A DNA stretch of 10,000 nucleotides from Thiobacillus sp. (GCA_020217265.1 JAIWOS010000083.1:1-10000), one strand, 5' to 3'. Counted from the stretch's first letter, positions 1 to 8,340 are shown. Made by a program: numbers and translations. The notes: generated by a model from the sequence alone, not told the origin.

Positions 1-15
1 TTCAAGATCAATGGC

Positions 16-1251
16 TTAGCGCAGCATGTGCGAGGCCATGCCGTCGGCCAGCTTGGGCTCGAACCAGGTCGATTTGGGCGGCATCACCTCGTTGGCGTCG
101 GCCACGGCCATCAGGTCTTCCATGCGGGTGGGATGCAGCGCGAAGGCGAGTGCCATTTCACCGCTGTTCACGCGTTTTTCCAGTTCACCCAGCCCCCGAA
201 TGCCGCCGACGAAATCGATGCGTTTGTCACGGCGCGGGTCGGTGATGCCGAGCACCGGGGCGATCAGGTTGTTTTGCAGGAGGCTCACGTCGAGCCGTCC
301 CACCGGGTCGGCGGGGATCAGCTCGGGGCGGATCGTCAGGCGATACCACTTGCCCGCGAGGTAGAGGCCGAACACGCCGGGGCGGTCGGGCTTCACCTGC
401 GCAGCGGCGGGTTCGACCTTGAAGGCGGGAGCGATTTTTTCCAGAAAAATCTCCGGCGTCAGGCCGTTGAGGTCGGAGATCAGGCGGTTGTAATCCATGA
501 TCGCCATTTCGTGCGCGGGGAAAATCACCGACAGGAAAAAGTTGTACGGCTCGTTGCCGGTGTGCGCCGGATTGGCGGCCTTGCGGGCGGCGGCGATGCG
601 CGAAGCCGAGGCCGAGCGGTGGTGGCCGTCGGCGATGTAGAGCGCGGGCATGGCGTTGAAGGCGGCGGTGAGGCGGGCGAGGGTGTCGGCGTCGCGGATC
701 ACCCACAGCGTATGGCGCACGCCGTCGAGGTCGGCGTCGGCGTCCGGCGTGCCCGCCGAGGCGGCGGCCAGAATCGCATCGACTTCCGGCGCCGACGGAT
801 AAGCGAGCAGCACCGGGCCGGTTTGCGCGTCGAGCGCGTCGATCTGGCGCACGCGGTCGTCTTCCTTGTCCGGGCGGGTGAACTCGTGCTTGCGGATGCG
901 GTTGGTGTCGTAGTCGGCCACGCTGGCCGCCGCCACCAGCCCGGTCTGACTGTGCTTGCCCATGACGATGCGGTAGGCGTAGTAGCAGGGCGCGGCATCA
1001 CGCACCAGCACGCCGGAATCGATGAGTTTCTTCAGGTTTTCCGCGCCCTTGGCGTACACCTCGGGGGCGTAGGGGTTGGTGTCGGGCGGCAGGTCGATTT
1101 CCGGCTTGGAAATGTGCAGGAAGCTGAACGGGCGGCCTTGCACGCGTTCACGCGCCTCGGCGGTCGAGAGCACGTCGTAGGGTGGGGCGACGACGTCGTT
1201 GGCGCGACCGGGCGCGGGACGGAGGGCGGCGAAGGGCTGGATCAGGTTCAT
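16..1251 (-). CDS. DUF1015 family protein, function unknown
   Basis: This 411-residue soluble protein looks like a full-length member of the DUF1015 family, widespread in bacteria and archaea and without a settled function. Visible conserved blocks are APPYDV at about residues 22-27, RKHEFTRPDKEDDRVR at about 120-135, the hallmark ADGHHRSAS at about 207-215, DYNRLI at about 253-258, and a C-terminal MPPKSTWFEPKLADGM block at about 390-405. The paired histidines and the acidic and basic residues around them suggest an active or ligand-binding site, which is inference. No signal peptide or membrane segment is seen. The ATG lies 10 bases after the mfd stop with no Shine-Dalgarno sequence in between, so translation probably depends on coupling to mfd. 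The gene ends in TAA at 16-18, near the window edge. I recall some automatic annotations calling relatives ParB-like, but I see nothing here to prove that. Family confidence is high; role unknown. Confidence 0.9.
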   Translation of the reverse strand: MNLIQPFAALRPAPGRANDVVAPPYDVLSTAEARERVQGRPFSFLHISKPEIDLPPDTNPYAPEVYAKGAENLKKLIDSGVLVRDAAPCYYAYRIVMGKHSQTGLVAAASVADYDTNRIRKHEFTRPDKEDDRVRQIDALDAQTGPVLLAYPSAPEVDAILAAASAGTPDADADLDGVRHTLWVIRDADTLARLTAAFNAMPALYIADGHHRSASASRIAAARKAANPAHTGNEPYNFFLSVIFPAHEMAIMDYNRLISDLNGLTPEIFLEKIAPAFKVEPAAAQVKPDRPGVFGLYLAGKWYRLTIRPELIPADPVGRLDVSLLQNNLIAPVLGITDPRRDKRIDFVGGIRGLGELEKRVNSGEMALAFALHPTRMEDLMAVADANEVMPPKSTWFEPKLADGMASHMLR

Positions 1252-1261
1252 GTTCTGTTAT

Positions 1262-4200
1262 TCAGGCTGAAGGTGGAAGTGGGTCGCCCAGCGCGGCGAG
1301 GAACGCGGTGACCGCGCCCAGGCGCCGGGGCAGGTCGGGCAGCGGGGTGACGAGCTTGAGCCGATCCGGCCCCGCCAGTTTGTACCCCGCCTTGCCCTGG
1401 ATCAAAGCCAGGATTTTACCCGGATCGACGGGCGGCTTGGGCACGAACTGCACGCTCATCCCGTCGCTGGAGACGTCGAGCTTGTGGATGCCATAGCGTC
1501 GCGTGCTCATGCGCAGCCGGTGCACGGCGATGAGCGCGCGGGCAGCATCGGGCAGTTCGCCGAAGCGGTCGACCAGTTCTTCCTGCAGCGCTGTCAGGTC
1601 GTCGGGGTCGTTGCAGCTCGCCAGACGCTTGTAGAGCACCAGCCGTTCGTGCACGTCGGGACAGTAGTCCTCGGGCAGGAGCGCGGGCAGGTGCAGGTTG
1701 ATTTCCGACACCACGCCGAGCGGCTGGCTCATGTCGGGCTCCTTGCCCGCCTTGAGGCTGGCGACGGCACTCGCGAGCATGTCGTTGTACAGCGAGAAGC
1801 CGACTTCGAGGATTTCGCCGCTCTGCTTGTCGCCCAACACCTCGCCCGCGCCGCGGATTTCCATGTCCTGCATGGCGAGGTGGAAGCCCGAGCCGAGTTC
1901 TTCCATCAGCTGGATCGCCTCCAGGCGCTTCTTCGCCTGCGGGGTGAGGTTGCGGTCCTCGTCCACCAGCAAATACGCAAAGGCCTGGTGGTGCGAACGG
2001 CCAACGCGGCCGCGCAGCTGATGCAGCTGCGCGAGGCCGAACTTGTCGGCGCGGTTGATGAGGATGGTGTTGGCGGTGGGGATGTCTATGCCGGTTTCGA
2101 TGATCGTGGTGCACAGCAGGATGTCGAAACGCTGCTGGTAGAAATCGCGCACCACCTGTTCCAGGTCGCGCTCGCTCATCTGGCCGTGGCCGACGCGAAT
2201 GCGCGCCTCGGGCAGCAGGTTTTCCAGCCGTTCGCGCATGTTCTCGATGGTGCTGACTTCGTTGTGCAGGAAATACACCTGGCCGCCGCGCTTGAGTTCG
2301 CGCAGTACCGCTTCGCGGATGAGGCCGCCGGAGAAGGGCTGGACGAAGGTCTTGATCGCCAGCCGCTTCTGCGGCGCGGTGGCAATCACCGAAAAATCGC
2401 GGATGCCTTCGAGCGACATCGCCAGCGTGCGCGGGATCGGCGTCGCCGTCAGGGTAAGCACATCGACCTCGGCGCGCAGCGCCTTCAGCTGCTCTTTCTG
2501 GCGCACGCCGAAGCGGTGTTCCTCGTCGAGGATGACGAGGCCGAGGCGGGCGAATTTCACGTCTTTCTGGATCAGCCGATGGGTGCCGATGACGATGTCG
2601 AGGCTGCCGTCGGCGAGGGCCTTCAAGGCGGCGGCTTGCTCCTTGGCCGTGCGGAAGCGCGAAAGTTCGGCAACTTTCACCGGCCATTGCGAAAAGCGGT
2701 CGGAAAAGTTGTTGTAGTGCTGTTCGGCCAACAGCGTGGTCGGCACCAGCACCGCGACCTGATAGCCGCCCATCACCGCCATGAAGGCGGCGCGCAGCGC
2801 GACCTCGGTCTTGCCGAAGCCGACGTCGCCGCACACCAGCCGATCCATCGGCTTGCCCGACTGCATGTCGGCCATGACGGCGGCGATGGCGGCGGCCTGA
2901 TCCGGCGTTTCCTCGTAGCCGAAGCCCTCGGCGAAGGCCTCGTAGTCGTGCGGCGAAAACTGGAAGGCGTGGCCTTCGCGTGCGGCGCGCAGCGCGTACA
3001 GGTTCAGCAATTCGGCGGCGGTGTCGCGTGCCGCCTGCATGGCGCGACGGCGCGCTTTCTCCCACTGGTCGGTGCCGAGCTTGTGCAGGGGCACCTCGCC
3101 TTCGCCCGCGCCGGAATAGCGCGAAATCAGGTGCAGGTTGGCCACCGGCACGTAGAGCTTGTCGCCCTTGGCGTATTCGAGATGCAGGAATTCGGTATCG
3201 CCGTCACCGAGATCCATGCTGACGAGGCCGAGGTACTGGCCGACGCCGTATTGCGCGTGCACCACCGGGTCGCCGGGCTTGAGTTCGGACAGGTCGCGCA
3301 GCAGGTTGTCGATCTGCGTGGCACGGGCTTCGCGCGCGCGCCGGGTTTTCGGCGGAATCGCATAGAGCTCGGTTTCGGTGATGACAGCCAGCCTGTCGTC
3401 GCTGGTGACGAAGCCTTCGGCGAGCGGGCCGTGGGTGAGCAGGATGCGTTCGCTGCGTGCCTGGCATGCCGTCCAGTCGTCGCACAGGATAGCCGGGACG
3501 TCGTGCTCCGCAAGGTATTCGTGCAGGGTTTCGCGACGGCCGGCCGAGGGCGCGACGATTAGCGTCTTGCCGGGAAAGCCGTCGATGAAGTGCTTGAGCC
3601 TGGCAGCCGGATGCGCTTCGCGGCGGTCGACGGCGACCGGGGGCACGGGGTGGGCGGGCCCGGCGCCGGCCTGCGTCAGGTGCAGCTGGGGCCAGTCCTT
3701 CGCGCGCGCGAAGAAGGTGTCGACCGGCAGGAAAATGTCGGCCGGCGGCAACAGCGGCCGGTCGCGGTCGCCGGAGAGCAAGCGGTGACGTTGCTGCGCG
3801 TCGACCCAGAAGGCCTGTCCGGCCTCGTCCAGCGCGCCGTGCATTGCAAGCGTGGTGCCGGCCGGGAGGTAATCGAACAGCGTCGCCGTTTCACCGAAAA
3901 ACAGCGGCAGGAAGTATTCGATGCCGGCCGGCGCGAGGCGGTTGGAGACGTCCTTGTAGAGCTTGGACTTGGACGGGTCGCCCTCGAAACGCTCACGAAA
4001 GTTCTGCCGGAAGCGGGTGACGCCGGCCTCGTCGAGCGGGAATTCGCGCGCTGGCAGCAGGCGGATTTCCGGCACGGGGTAGAGGCTGCGCTGGGTATCC
4101 ACGTCGAACGCGCGCAGTGATTCGATTTCGTCGTCGAACAGGTCGATGCGGTAGGGCAGGGGGCTGCCCATGGGAAAGAGGTCGATCAGCCCGCCGCGGA

Positions 4201-4669
4201 TCGAGAATTCGCCCGGCGAATACACCTGATTGACGTGAGAGTAGCCGCCCAGTGCCATCTGCGCGCGGAAGGCGTCCTCGTCGAGTTTGTCCTTTTGCTT
4301 GAGAAAGAAGGTGTGAGCGGCGAGGAAGGCGGGCGGTGCAAGCCTCACCATCGCGGTCGTCAGCGCCACCACCAGCACGTCGAACTCACCGCGCGACACC
4401 TGGTGCAGCGTCGCCAGGCGTTCGGAAATCAGGTCCGGGTGCGGCGAAAAATTGTCGTAGGGCAGGGTCTCCCAGTCCGGAAACACGCAGACCCGAAGTT
4501 TGGGGTCGAACCAGCGCATTCCCTCCGTCAGACGCTGCGCATCCCAGGCGCTCGCGCACACCGCCGCCAGCGGTGTGCCATGCCGGGCGCGCTCGGCGAG
4601 CCACAGCGCGTCGGCGGCGCCGGCAAGGCCGGTCTGGCGTGAAGAAGAGGTGTCGGGCAAATACGGCAT
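1262..4669 (-). CDS. mfd: Transcription-repair coupling factor Mfd
   Basis: Mfd is a cytoplasmic DNA translocase that pushes RNA polymerase off DNA when it stalls at a lesion and recruits UvrA for nucleotide excision repair. The 1135-residue length matches the usual size (about 1150). Domains in order: a UvrB-like N-terminal module at about residues 20-340 (GEFSIRGGLIDLFP at about 153-166), the RNA-polymerase interaction domain at about 460-520 (KPGDPVVHAQYGVGQYLGL), then a superfamily 2 helicase core. The core has Walker A GDVGFGKT at 614-621, Walker B DEEH at 715-718, TATPIPRT from 741, and RGRVGR at 886-891. The translocation/TRG region and the C-terminal D7 domain (about 990-1135) follow. 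The start was chosen as the first ATG; no upstream in-frame alternative exists. There is no good Shine-Dalgarno sequence, only AGGA 13 bases upstream. It faces the Sel1-repeat gene across a 134-base gap and leads into the DUF1015 gene. Nothing indicates damage or truncation. Confidence 0.98.
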   Translation of the reverse strand: MPYLPDTSSSRQTGLAGAADALWLAERARHGTPLAAVCASAWDAQRLTEGMRWFDPKLRVCVFPDWETLPYDNFSPHPDLISERLATLHQVSRGEFDVLVVALTTAMVRLAPPAFLAAHTFFLKQKDKLDEDAFRAQMALGGYSHVNQVYSPGEFSIRGGLIDLFPMGSPLPYRIDLFDDEIESLRAFDVDTQRSLYPVPEIRLLPAREFPLDEAGVTRFRQNFRERFEGDPSKSKLYKDVSNRLAPAGIEYFLPLFFGETATLFDYLPAGTTLAMHGALDEAGQAFWVDAQQRHRLLSGDRDRPLLPPADIFLPVDTFFARAKDWPQLHLTQAGAGPAHPVPPVAVDRREAHPAARLKHFIDGFPGKTLIVAPSAGRRETLHEYLAEHDVPAILCDDWTACQARSERILLTHGPLAEGFVTSDDRLAVITETELYAIPPKTRRAREARATQIDNLLRDLSELKPGDPVVHAQYGVGQYLGLVSMDLGDGDTEFLHLEYAKGDKLYVPVANLHLISRYSGAGEGEVPLHKLGTDQWEKARRRAMQAARDTAAELLNLYALRAAREGHAFQFSPHDYEAFAEGFGYEETPDQAAAIAAVMADMQSGKPMDRLVCGDVGFGKTEVALRAAFMAVMGGYQVAVLVPTTLLAEQHYNNFSDRFSQWPVKVAELSRFRTAKEQAAALKALADGSLDIVIGTHRLIQKDVKFARLGLVILDEEHRFGVRQKEQLKALRAEVDVLTLTATPIPRTLAMSLEGIRDFSVIATAPQKRLAIKTFVQPFSGGLIREAVLRELKRGGQVYFLHNEVSTIENMRERLENLLPEARIRVGHGQMSERDLEQVVRDFYQQRFDILLCTTIIETGIDIPTANTILINRADKFGLAQLHQLRGRVGRSHHQAFAYLLVDEDRNLTPQAKKRLEAIQLMEELGSGFHLAMQDMEIRGAGEVLGDKQSGEILEVGFSLYNDMLASAVASLKAGKEPDMSQPLGVVSEINLHLPALLPEDYCPDVHERLVLYKRLASCNDPDDLTALQEELVDRFGELPDAARALIAVHRLRMSTRRYGIHKLDVSSDGMSVQFVPKPPVDPGKILALIQGKAGYKLAGPDRLKLVTPLPDLPRRLGAVTAFLAALGDPLPPSA

Positions 4670-4677
4670 GGCGGCGC

Positions 4678-4683
4678 ATTATC
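4678..4683 (-). promoter_or_regulatory. Candidate -10 element for mfd
   Basis: On the minus strand this reads GATAAT, five of six matches to the TATAAT consensus. Transcription starting about seven bases downstream would begin near 4671, only two or so bases before the mfd ATG at 4669. That would give a nearly leaderless message and fit the lack of a Shine-Dalgarno sequence. The matching -35 is poor: accgca at 17-base spacing, or TTACCG at 19. The call is therefore weak, and a promoter further up the gap remains possible. Confidence 0.25.
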
Positions 4684-4792
4684 CTGGAATCCGTCCGCGG
4701 TGCGGTAACGCCGGTGCTTTGGCCAGAGGGTGGCCGACTTCGGATTTTCATAAATTCATGCGATGTTGCACATCATCAAGTCCATACCGCCC

Positions 4793-4799
4793 GGGGAGG
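4793..4799 (+). promoter_or_regulatory. Ribosome-binding site of the Sel1-repeat gene
   Basis: GGGGAGG lies four bases before the ATG at 4804. It is the strong Shine-Dalgarno match that decides this start over the in-frame codons further upstream, which fall inside or antisense to mfd. The predicted signal peptide immediately after this ATG supports the same choice. Confidence 0.8.
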
Positions 4800-4803
4800 C
4801 GCG

Positions 4804-7800
4804 ATGAAATCCCGACTACGTTGCCTGCTCTCCGGACTGCTAGCCGGCCTTGCGCTCCCGGCAAGTGCGCTGGTGGTCGAGCGTCCGTTTTCCGAGGGGC
4901 CATCACCAGACGACGCAACGCTAACCCTCGTACTGTCCGCCAGGCATGAAAGCGGCTGGGCGGACCGCGCGGGGGGCGGCGACGCGTTCGCGCAATGGCT
5001 GCTGGCGAATAGCCTGTTGCAGTCGGCACCGCAGCAGTCGGAGGCGGTGGCCTGGCTGAAACGTTCAGCGGAGAACGGATTGTCGGCGGCGGCCCTGCAG
5101 TGGGGGGCCATGCTCTTTTATGGTGCCGGGGGTACAAGCCGCGACCCGGTGGCGGGGCGTGCCTGGATCGAGCGCGCGGCGCGCAGGGGCCATGCCGAAG
5201 CCGCATACGAACTGGCGCGCATCGACTGGCAGGCTTCGGATCATGCTGGAAGCGCGGCCTGGCTTGCGCGCGCGGCCGAACTTGGCTGGGCACCCGCGCG
5301 CGAAACGCTGGGCAGGATGCTGCGGCGCGGACAGGCGCTTGAGCAGGATTTGCCGCTGGCGCGTGCCTGGTTCGAGCGTGCGGCAGCGCAGGGGCGGCCC
5401 GGCGCGAAATTACAGCTGGCCGACATGCTGCGCCTGGGAGATGGTGGCGCGCGCGATGACGCGCGCGCCGTGTCGCTCTATGCGGAGCTGGCGGCGGCGG
5501 GTTTCCGGCACGCCGCCCACATGCGTGCCGCGATGATCGAGGAAGGCCGCGGCGCGCAGCCCGACGCCCGACCGTTGCGCGAGTACCTCGAGCGGGCTGC
5601 GGCAGATGGCAATGCGGGGGCGGCCTACGAGCTGGGACGCGGCCTGATCGAAGGACGATTCGGACCGGCAGAAGACGCGGCTGGCGTGGCGTGGCTCGCG
5701 CGCGCGGCGGACAAGGATCATCCGCTGGCGCAATACTGGCTGGCCTGGCGGGGAAATGCCGCCGAACAGCGCGCGACATGGCTGGCACGCGCTGCGGCGC
5801 TCGGCTACACGCCGGCAGAGTTCTACTACGGCATGGCTTATAGCTACGGCCAGGGTGTGCCGGCGGACGACGTCCAGGCCGTCGAATGGTATCGGCGCGC
5901 GGCGGACAAGGGTTACATGGAAGCGCAGTCGAGCCTGTCCTGGCGCTATCTGAAGGGCAAGACGCTGCCGCTGGACGAACCGACAGGATTGGCCTGGGCG
6001 CGCAAGGCAGCGGCGCAGGGCAATGAGCTGTCGATGCAGAATCTGGTCATTCGGCTCATGGCGCGCGGCGACGCGGCAGGACGCGACGAGGCGCGGCTGT
6101 GGATCGAACGCCTGGCACAGCGCGGTTCGGCTTTGCACCAGAATATGCTTGGCATCATACGCGGTGGCCATACGCCTGAATTTGGCCAGGCGGGCCGGGA
6201 TCACAGTGAAGCCCTGCGCTGGTGGCGCAAGGCCGCCGCGCAGGGGTACGCGGCCGCCGAGCTCAATCTGGGCGACGCCTACCTGAAGGGCTGGGGCGTC
6301 AAGGCTAGCGCGCAGGAGGCTCGACGCTGGTACGCGCGCGCCGCGGCGCGCGGCAATCCCGATGCCGAAGGCAAATTGAGCGAGCTGTATCGCGTGGGTT
6401 ACAACAAAGGCGTGCCGCGCGACGCGGAAAAGGCGCGCCGGCATCTCATGCTGGCCGCGCAAGGCGGCAGCGCCGCCGCATACAAACAGCTGGCTGACTG
6501 GGAACGCCCGGATCATCCGTGGCGCAACCCGGCGGGCGGTTACGACTGGGCGCGCGTTCGCGGCGAGGCGCGCGCCGGCAATGCGGATGCACAGACGCTG
6601 ATCGGCGTGGCCTACCTTCAAGGGGGGGCGGGGCTGCCGCAAAGCCTGTCCAACGCGCATCACTGGTTTCTCAAGGCGGCGGTGGCCGGGAATATCGAAG
6701 CGATGTACCACGTGGGGCGGGCGCTGTATACGGGAGCGAACGGCCTGGCCGACAGGCAGGCTGCCGAGATGTGGTTCGACAAGGCCGCACAGGGCGGCCA
6801 TCTCAACGCCATGGTGTACCTCGCGCGCATGCACGCGCTGGGCGAGGCGCGCAAGCCCGACCCCGGGCGCGCATTGCGCCTGATCGAAGAAGCCGCGCGG
6901 CGCAACCACCCGGATGCCATTCGCGGGATCGCCGGAGCGTATGCACGCGGCGACTTGGGCTTGCGCGCGGATCCCGCTCAGGCTGCGGAATGGCTGGCGC
7001 GCCTGCCGCCCGGCGGCGCCAGACCGGAACAGACAGGCGGCGCGCACGACACCGCGCGCCGCCAGATGGCGCAATTCCATTACGAAGCGTGGCGTGGGAC
7101 AAGTTTCCGTTTCCACGACATCGGAATGGATCACGAACTGGGGCGTGGCGTGCCGGTAGACATCGCGGAGGCGGCACGCTGGTACCGGCGCGGCGTGGCG
7201 GCGGGCGAATCGCGTGCCCAGTATCGGCTCGCCCGGCTGTATCAGTCGGGCAGCGCCGCGCTGCCGCGCGATCTGGCGCAGTCCGCCGCGCTCTACCGGC
7301 TGGCGGCCGGGCAGGGGCACCCCGACGCCCAGCTGGCGTTGTCGGACATGCTGACTTCCGGGCAAGGCGTGCCGCGCGACGAGGCGGCCGCGCTGATCTG
7401 GCTGGAACGCGCCGCGCAGAGCGGCGCACCGGATGCGCTGCACCGCCTCGGGTTCCGCTATCTGCATGGGCGCGGCACGGTCGCCCAGCCTGAAAAAGCC
7501 GCAGCCTTGTGCCGGCAAGCCGCAGAGGCAGGGTTTGATCAGGCGCAATTCGATCTTGCCGGGTTTTATCTGCGCGGCGTCGGGGTGACGCGCGACGACG
7601 CGCAAGCCCGATTCTGGCTCCAGCGTGCGGCGGAGCAGGGGCACGCCGAGGCGGCGCTCGGACTTGGCAGGCTGCTCATGCCGCGCGACGGCGATGCGGA
7701 CGCGACCGCGCAGGCCGTCGCCTGGCTCGATCGTGCGGCCCGACTGTCGAACCCCGACGCGCAGCACGAACTCGCCCAGATTCTCCTGTTCGGCCCCGAA

Positions 7801-8340
7801 CCCCTGCACGACGAAGTGCGGGGAATGCGCTGGCTCGAAGCGGCGGCAGGACAGGGCCTGCCTGCCGCGATGCTCGATCTGGCACGCAGGCTGGAACAGG
7901 CTGGCGCGGCGGATGCAGGCCGGGCGATCGCCTTGTACGAAGCCGTCGCGGAACAGGGCGATCTCGATGTGCAGATGATGCTCGGGCAGCGCGCGCTTCG
8001 AGACCGGAATACATCGCGCGCACTGTGCTGGTTTGACAAGGCCGCGGCGTCCGGCAGCAGCCAGGCCAACCTGGTCGTGGGCGCGTCGTGTCTGTCCGGG
8101 ATCGGTGTTCCGACTCTGGACGACAAGGACTGTCTGACCTATTTGCGCCGCGCCGCCGAGCAGAATGACAGTCTGGCCCAATGGCTGTATGGCGCGGCGC
8201 TGGCGGATCGGGCGGTGGATGCCGATGCGCTGCGCCAGGCACGCGTCTGGCTGCTGCGTGCGCAGGAGCAGGGCGTGACGCTTGCGCGGGACAGCCTGTA
8301 CGAAATCTGTGCGCGCCAGCCGCAGGCGTGCATCAAGTGA
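4804..8340 (+). CDS. Exported giant Sel1-repeat (TPR-like) protein
   Basis: This 1178-residue protein begins with a classic Sec signal peptide: basic MKSRLR, a leucine/alanine-rich core, and an ALPASA cleavage site after about residue 22. The mature protein should be periplasmic or secreted; there is no lipobox. From about residue 60 it is almost wholly built of Sel1-like repeats, about 30 by eye. Each is about 36 residues with the pattern A-x-x-W-[LYF]-x-[RK]-A-A-x-x-G-[HN]-x-x-A followed by L-x-x-[LM]-Y-x-x-G-x-G-V-x-x-D. Such helical-hairpin solenoids bind partner proteins. Related Sel1 proteins regulate exopolysaccharide or envelope processes (AlgK) or aid host interaction in pathogens (Legionella LpnE and EnhC). 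Two repeat-poor linkers break the solenoid near residues 565-585 and 740-781. All six cysteines of the mature protein are at 903 or later. No catalytic domain is visible. It is probably monocistronic and faces away from mfd. The partner and process are unknown. Confidence 0.9.
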   Translation: MKSRLRCLLSGLLAGLALPASALVVERPFSEGPSPDDATLTLVLSARHESGWADRAGGGDAFAQWLLANSLLQSAPQQSEAVAWLKRSAENGLSAAALQWGAMLFYGAGGTSRDPVAGRAWIERAARRGHAEAAYELARIDWQASDHAGSAAWLARAAELGWAPARETLGRMLRRGQALEQDLPLARAWFERAAAQGRPGAKLQLADMLRLGDGGARDDARAVSLYAELAAAGFRHAAHMRAAMIEEGRGAQPDARPLREYLERAAADGNAGAAYELGRGLIEGRFGPAEDAAGVAWLARAADKDHPLAQYWLAWRGNAAEQRATWLARAAALGYTPAEFYYGMAYSYGQGVPADDVQAVEWYRRAADKGYMEAQSSLSWRYLKGKTLPLDEPTGLAWARKAAAQGNELSMQNLVIRLMARGDAAGRDEARLWIERLAQRGSALHQNMLGIIRGGHTPEFGQAGRDHSEALRWWRKAAAQGYAAAELNLGDAYLKGWGVKASAQEARRWYARAAARGNPDAEGKLSELYRVGYNKGVPRDAEKARRHLMLAAQGGSAAAYKQLADWERPDHPWRNPAGGYDWARVRGEARAGNADAQTLIGVAYLQGGAGLPQSLSNAHHWFLKAAVAGNIEAMYHVGRALYTGANGLADRQAAEMWFDKAAQGGHLNAMVYLARMHALGEARKPDPGRALRLIEEAARRNHPDAIRGIAGAYARGDLGLRADPAQAAEWLARLPPGGARPEQTGGAHDTARRQMAQFHYEAWRGTSFRFHDIGMDHELGRGVPVDIAEAARWYRRGVAAGESRAQYRLARLYQSGSAALPRDLAQSAALYRLAAGQGHPDAQLALSDMLTSGQGVPRDEAAALIWLERAAQSGAPDALHRLGFRYLHGRGTVAQPEKAAALCRQAAEAGFDQAQFDLAGFYLRGVGVTRDDAQARFWLQRAAEQGHAEAALGLGRLLMPRDGDADATAQAVAWLDRAARLSNPDAQHELAQILLFGPEPLHDEVRGMRWLEAAAGQGLPAAMLDLARRLEQAGAADAGRAIALYEAVAEQGDLDVQMMLGQRALRDRNTSRALCWFDKAAASGSSQANLVVGASCLSGIGVPTLDDKDCLTYLRRAAEQNDSLAQWLYGAALADRAVDADALRQARVWLLRAQEQGVTLARDSLYEICARQPQACIK
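4981..8310 (+). repeat. Array of about 30 degenerate Sel1 repeat units within the coding sequence
   Basis: At protein level the region is a tandem array with a period near 36 residues (108 bases). It is visible as recurring WxxRAAxxGxxxA segments, for example WIERAARRGHAEA, WFERAAAQGRPGA, WYRRAADKGYMEA, WWRKAAAQGYAAA and WLQRAAEQGHAEA. At DNA level the copies have diverged and share only short GC-rich words, so this is an old protein-repeat expansion rather than a recent DNA satellite. Unit 15 (near 6540) lacks the usual W and unit 19 (near 6990-7020) ends in LPPGGA; these mark the two breaks in the solenoid. Confidence 0.85.

Larger units (their letters stand above)
4670..4803. promoter_or_regulatory. 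Divergent intergenic region between mfd and the Sel1-repeat gene
   Basis: This 134-base gap must hold the promoters of both outward-facing genes unless they are read from elsewhere. Three short dyads are visible: GGCCA-GAGGG-TGGCC at 4721-4735, an imperfect palindrome CATAAATTCATG at 4749-4760 (10 of 12 positions symmetric), and GATGT-TGC-ACATC at 4762-4774. The last two sit in the only AT-rich patch of the gap, just upstream of the Sel1 gene's ribosome-binding site, so they could be operator half-sites or part of a plus-strand promoter. CATAAA at 4749-4754 resembles a -10 element, but no convincing -35 lies 16-18 bases before it. No regulator can be named. Confidence 0.4.

Noticed and set aside
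28..1311. Open frame of 427 codons on the plus strand, antisense to the DUF1015 gene
   Set aside because: It is rich in histidine, valine and glycine in the way expected of antisense GC-rich DNA. The opposite strand has clear family motifs.
1484..3562. Open frame of 692 codons on the plus strand, antisense to mfd
   Set aside because: The translation is low-complexity and matches no family, while the minus strand encodes a complete, motif-rich Mfd. It is a shadow frame.
4336..4803. In-frame upstream extension of the Sel1-repeat gene
   Set aside because: The extension runs through mfd in antisense and would bury the signal peptide. The strong ribosome-binding site at 4793-4799 and the signal peptide fix the start at 4804.
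5410..8181. Open frame of 923 codons on the minus strand, antisense to the Sel1-repeat gene
   Set aside because: It is a mirror of the codon bias and repeats of the plus-strand gene: arginine-, alanine- and glutamine-rich, with no recognisable domain and no ribosome-binding site. GC-rich repetitive genes often leave such antisense frames open.
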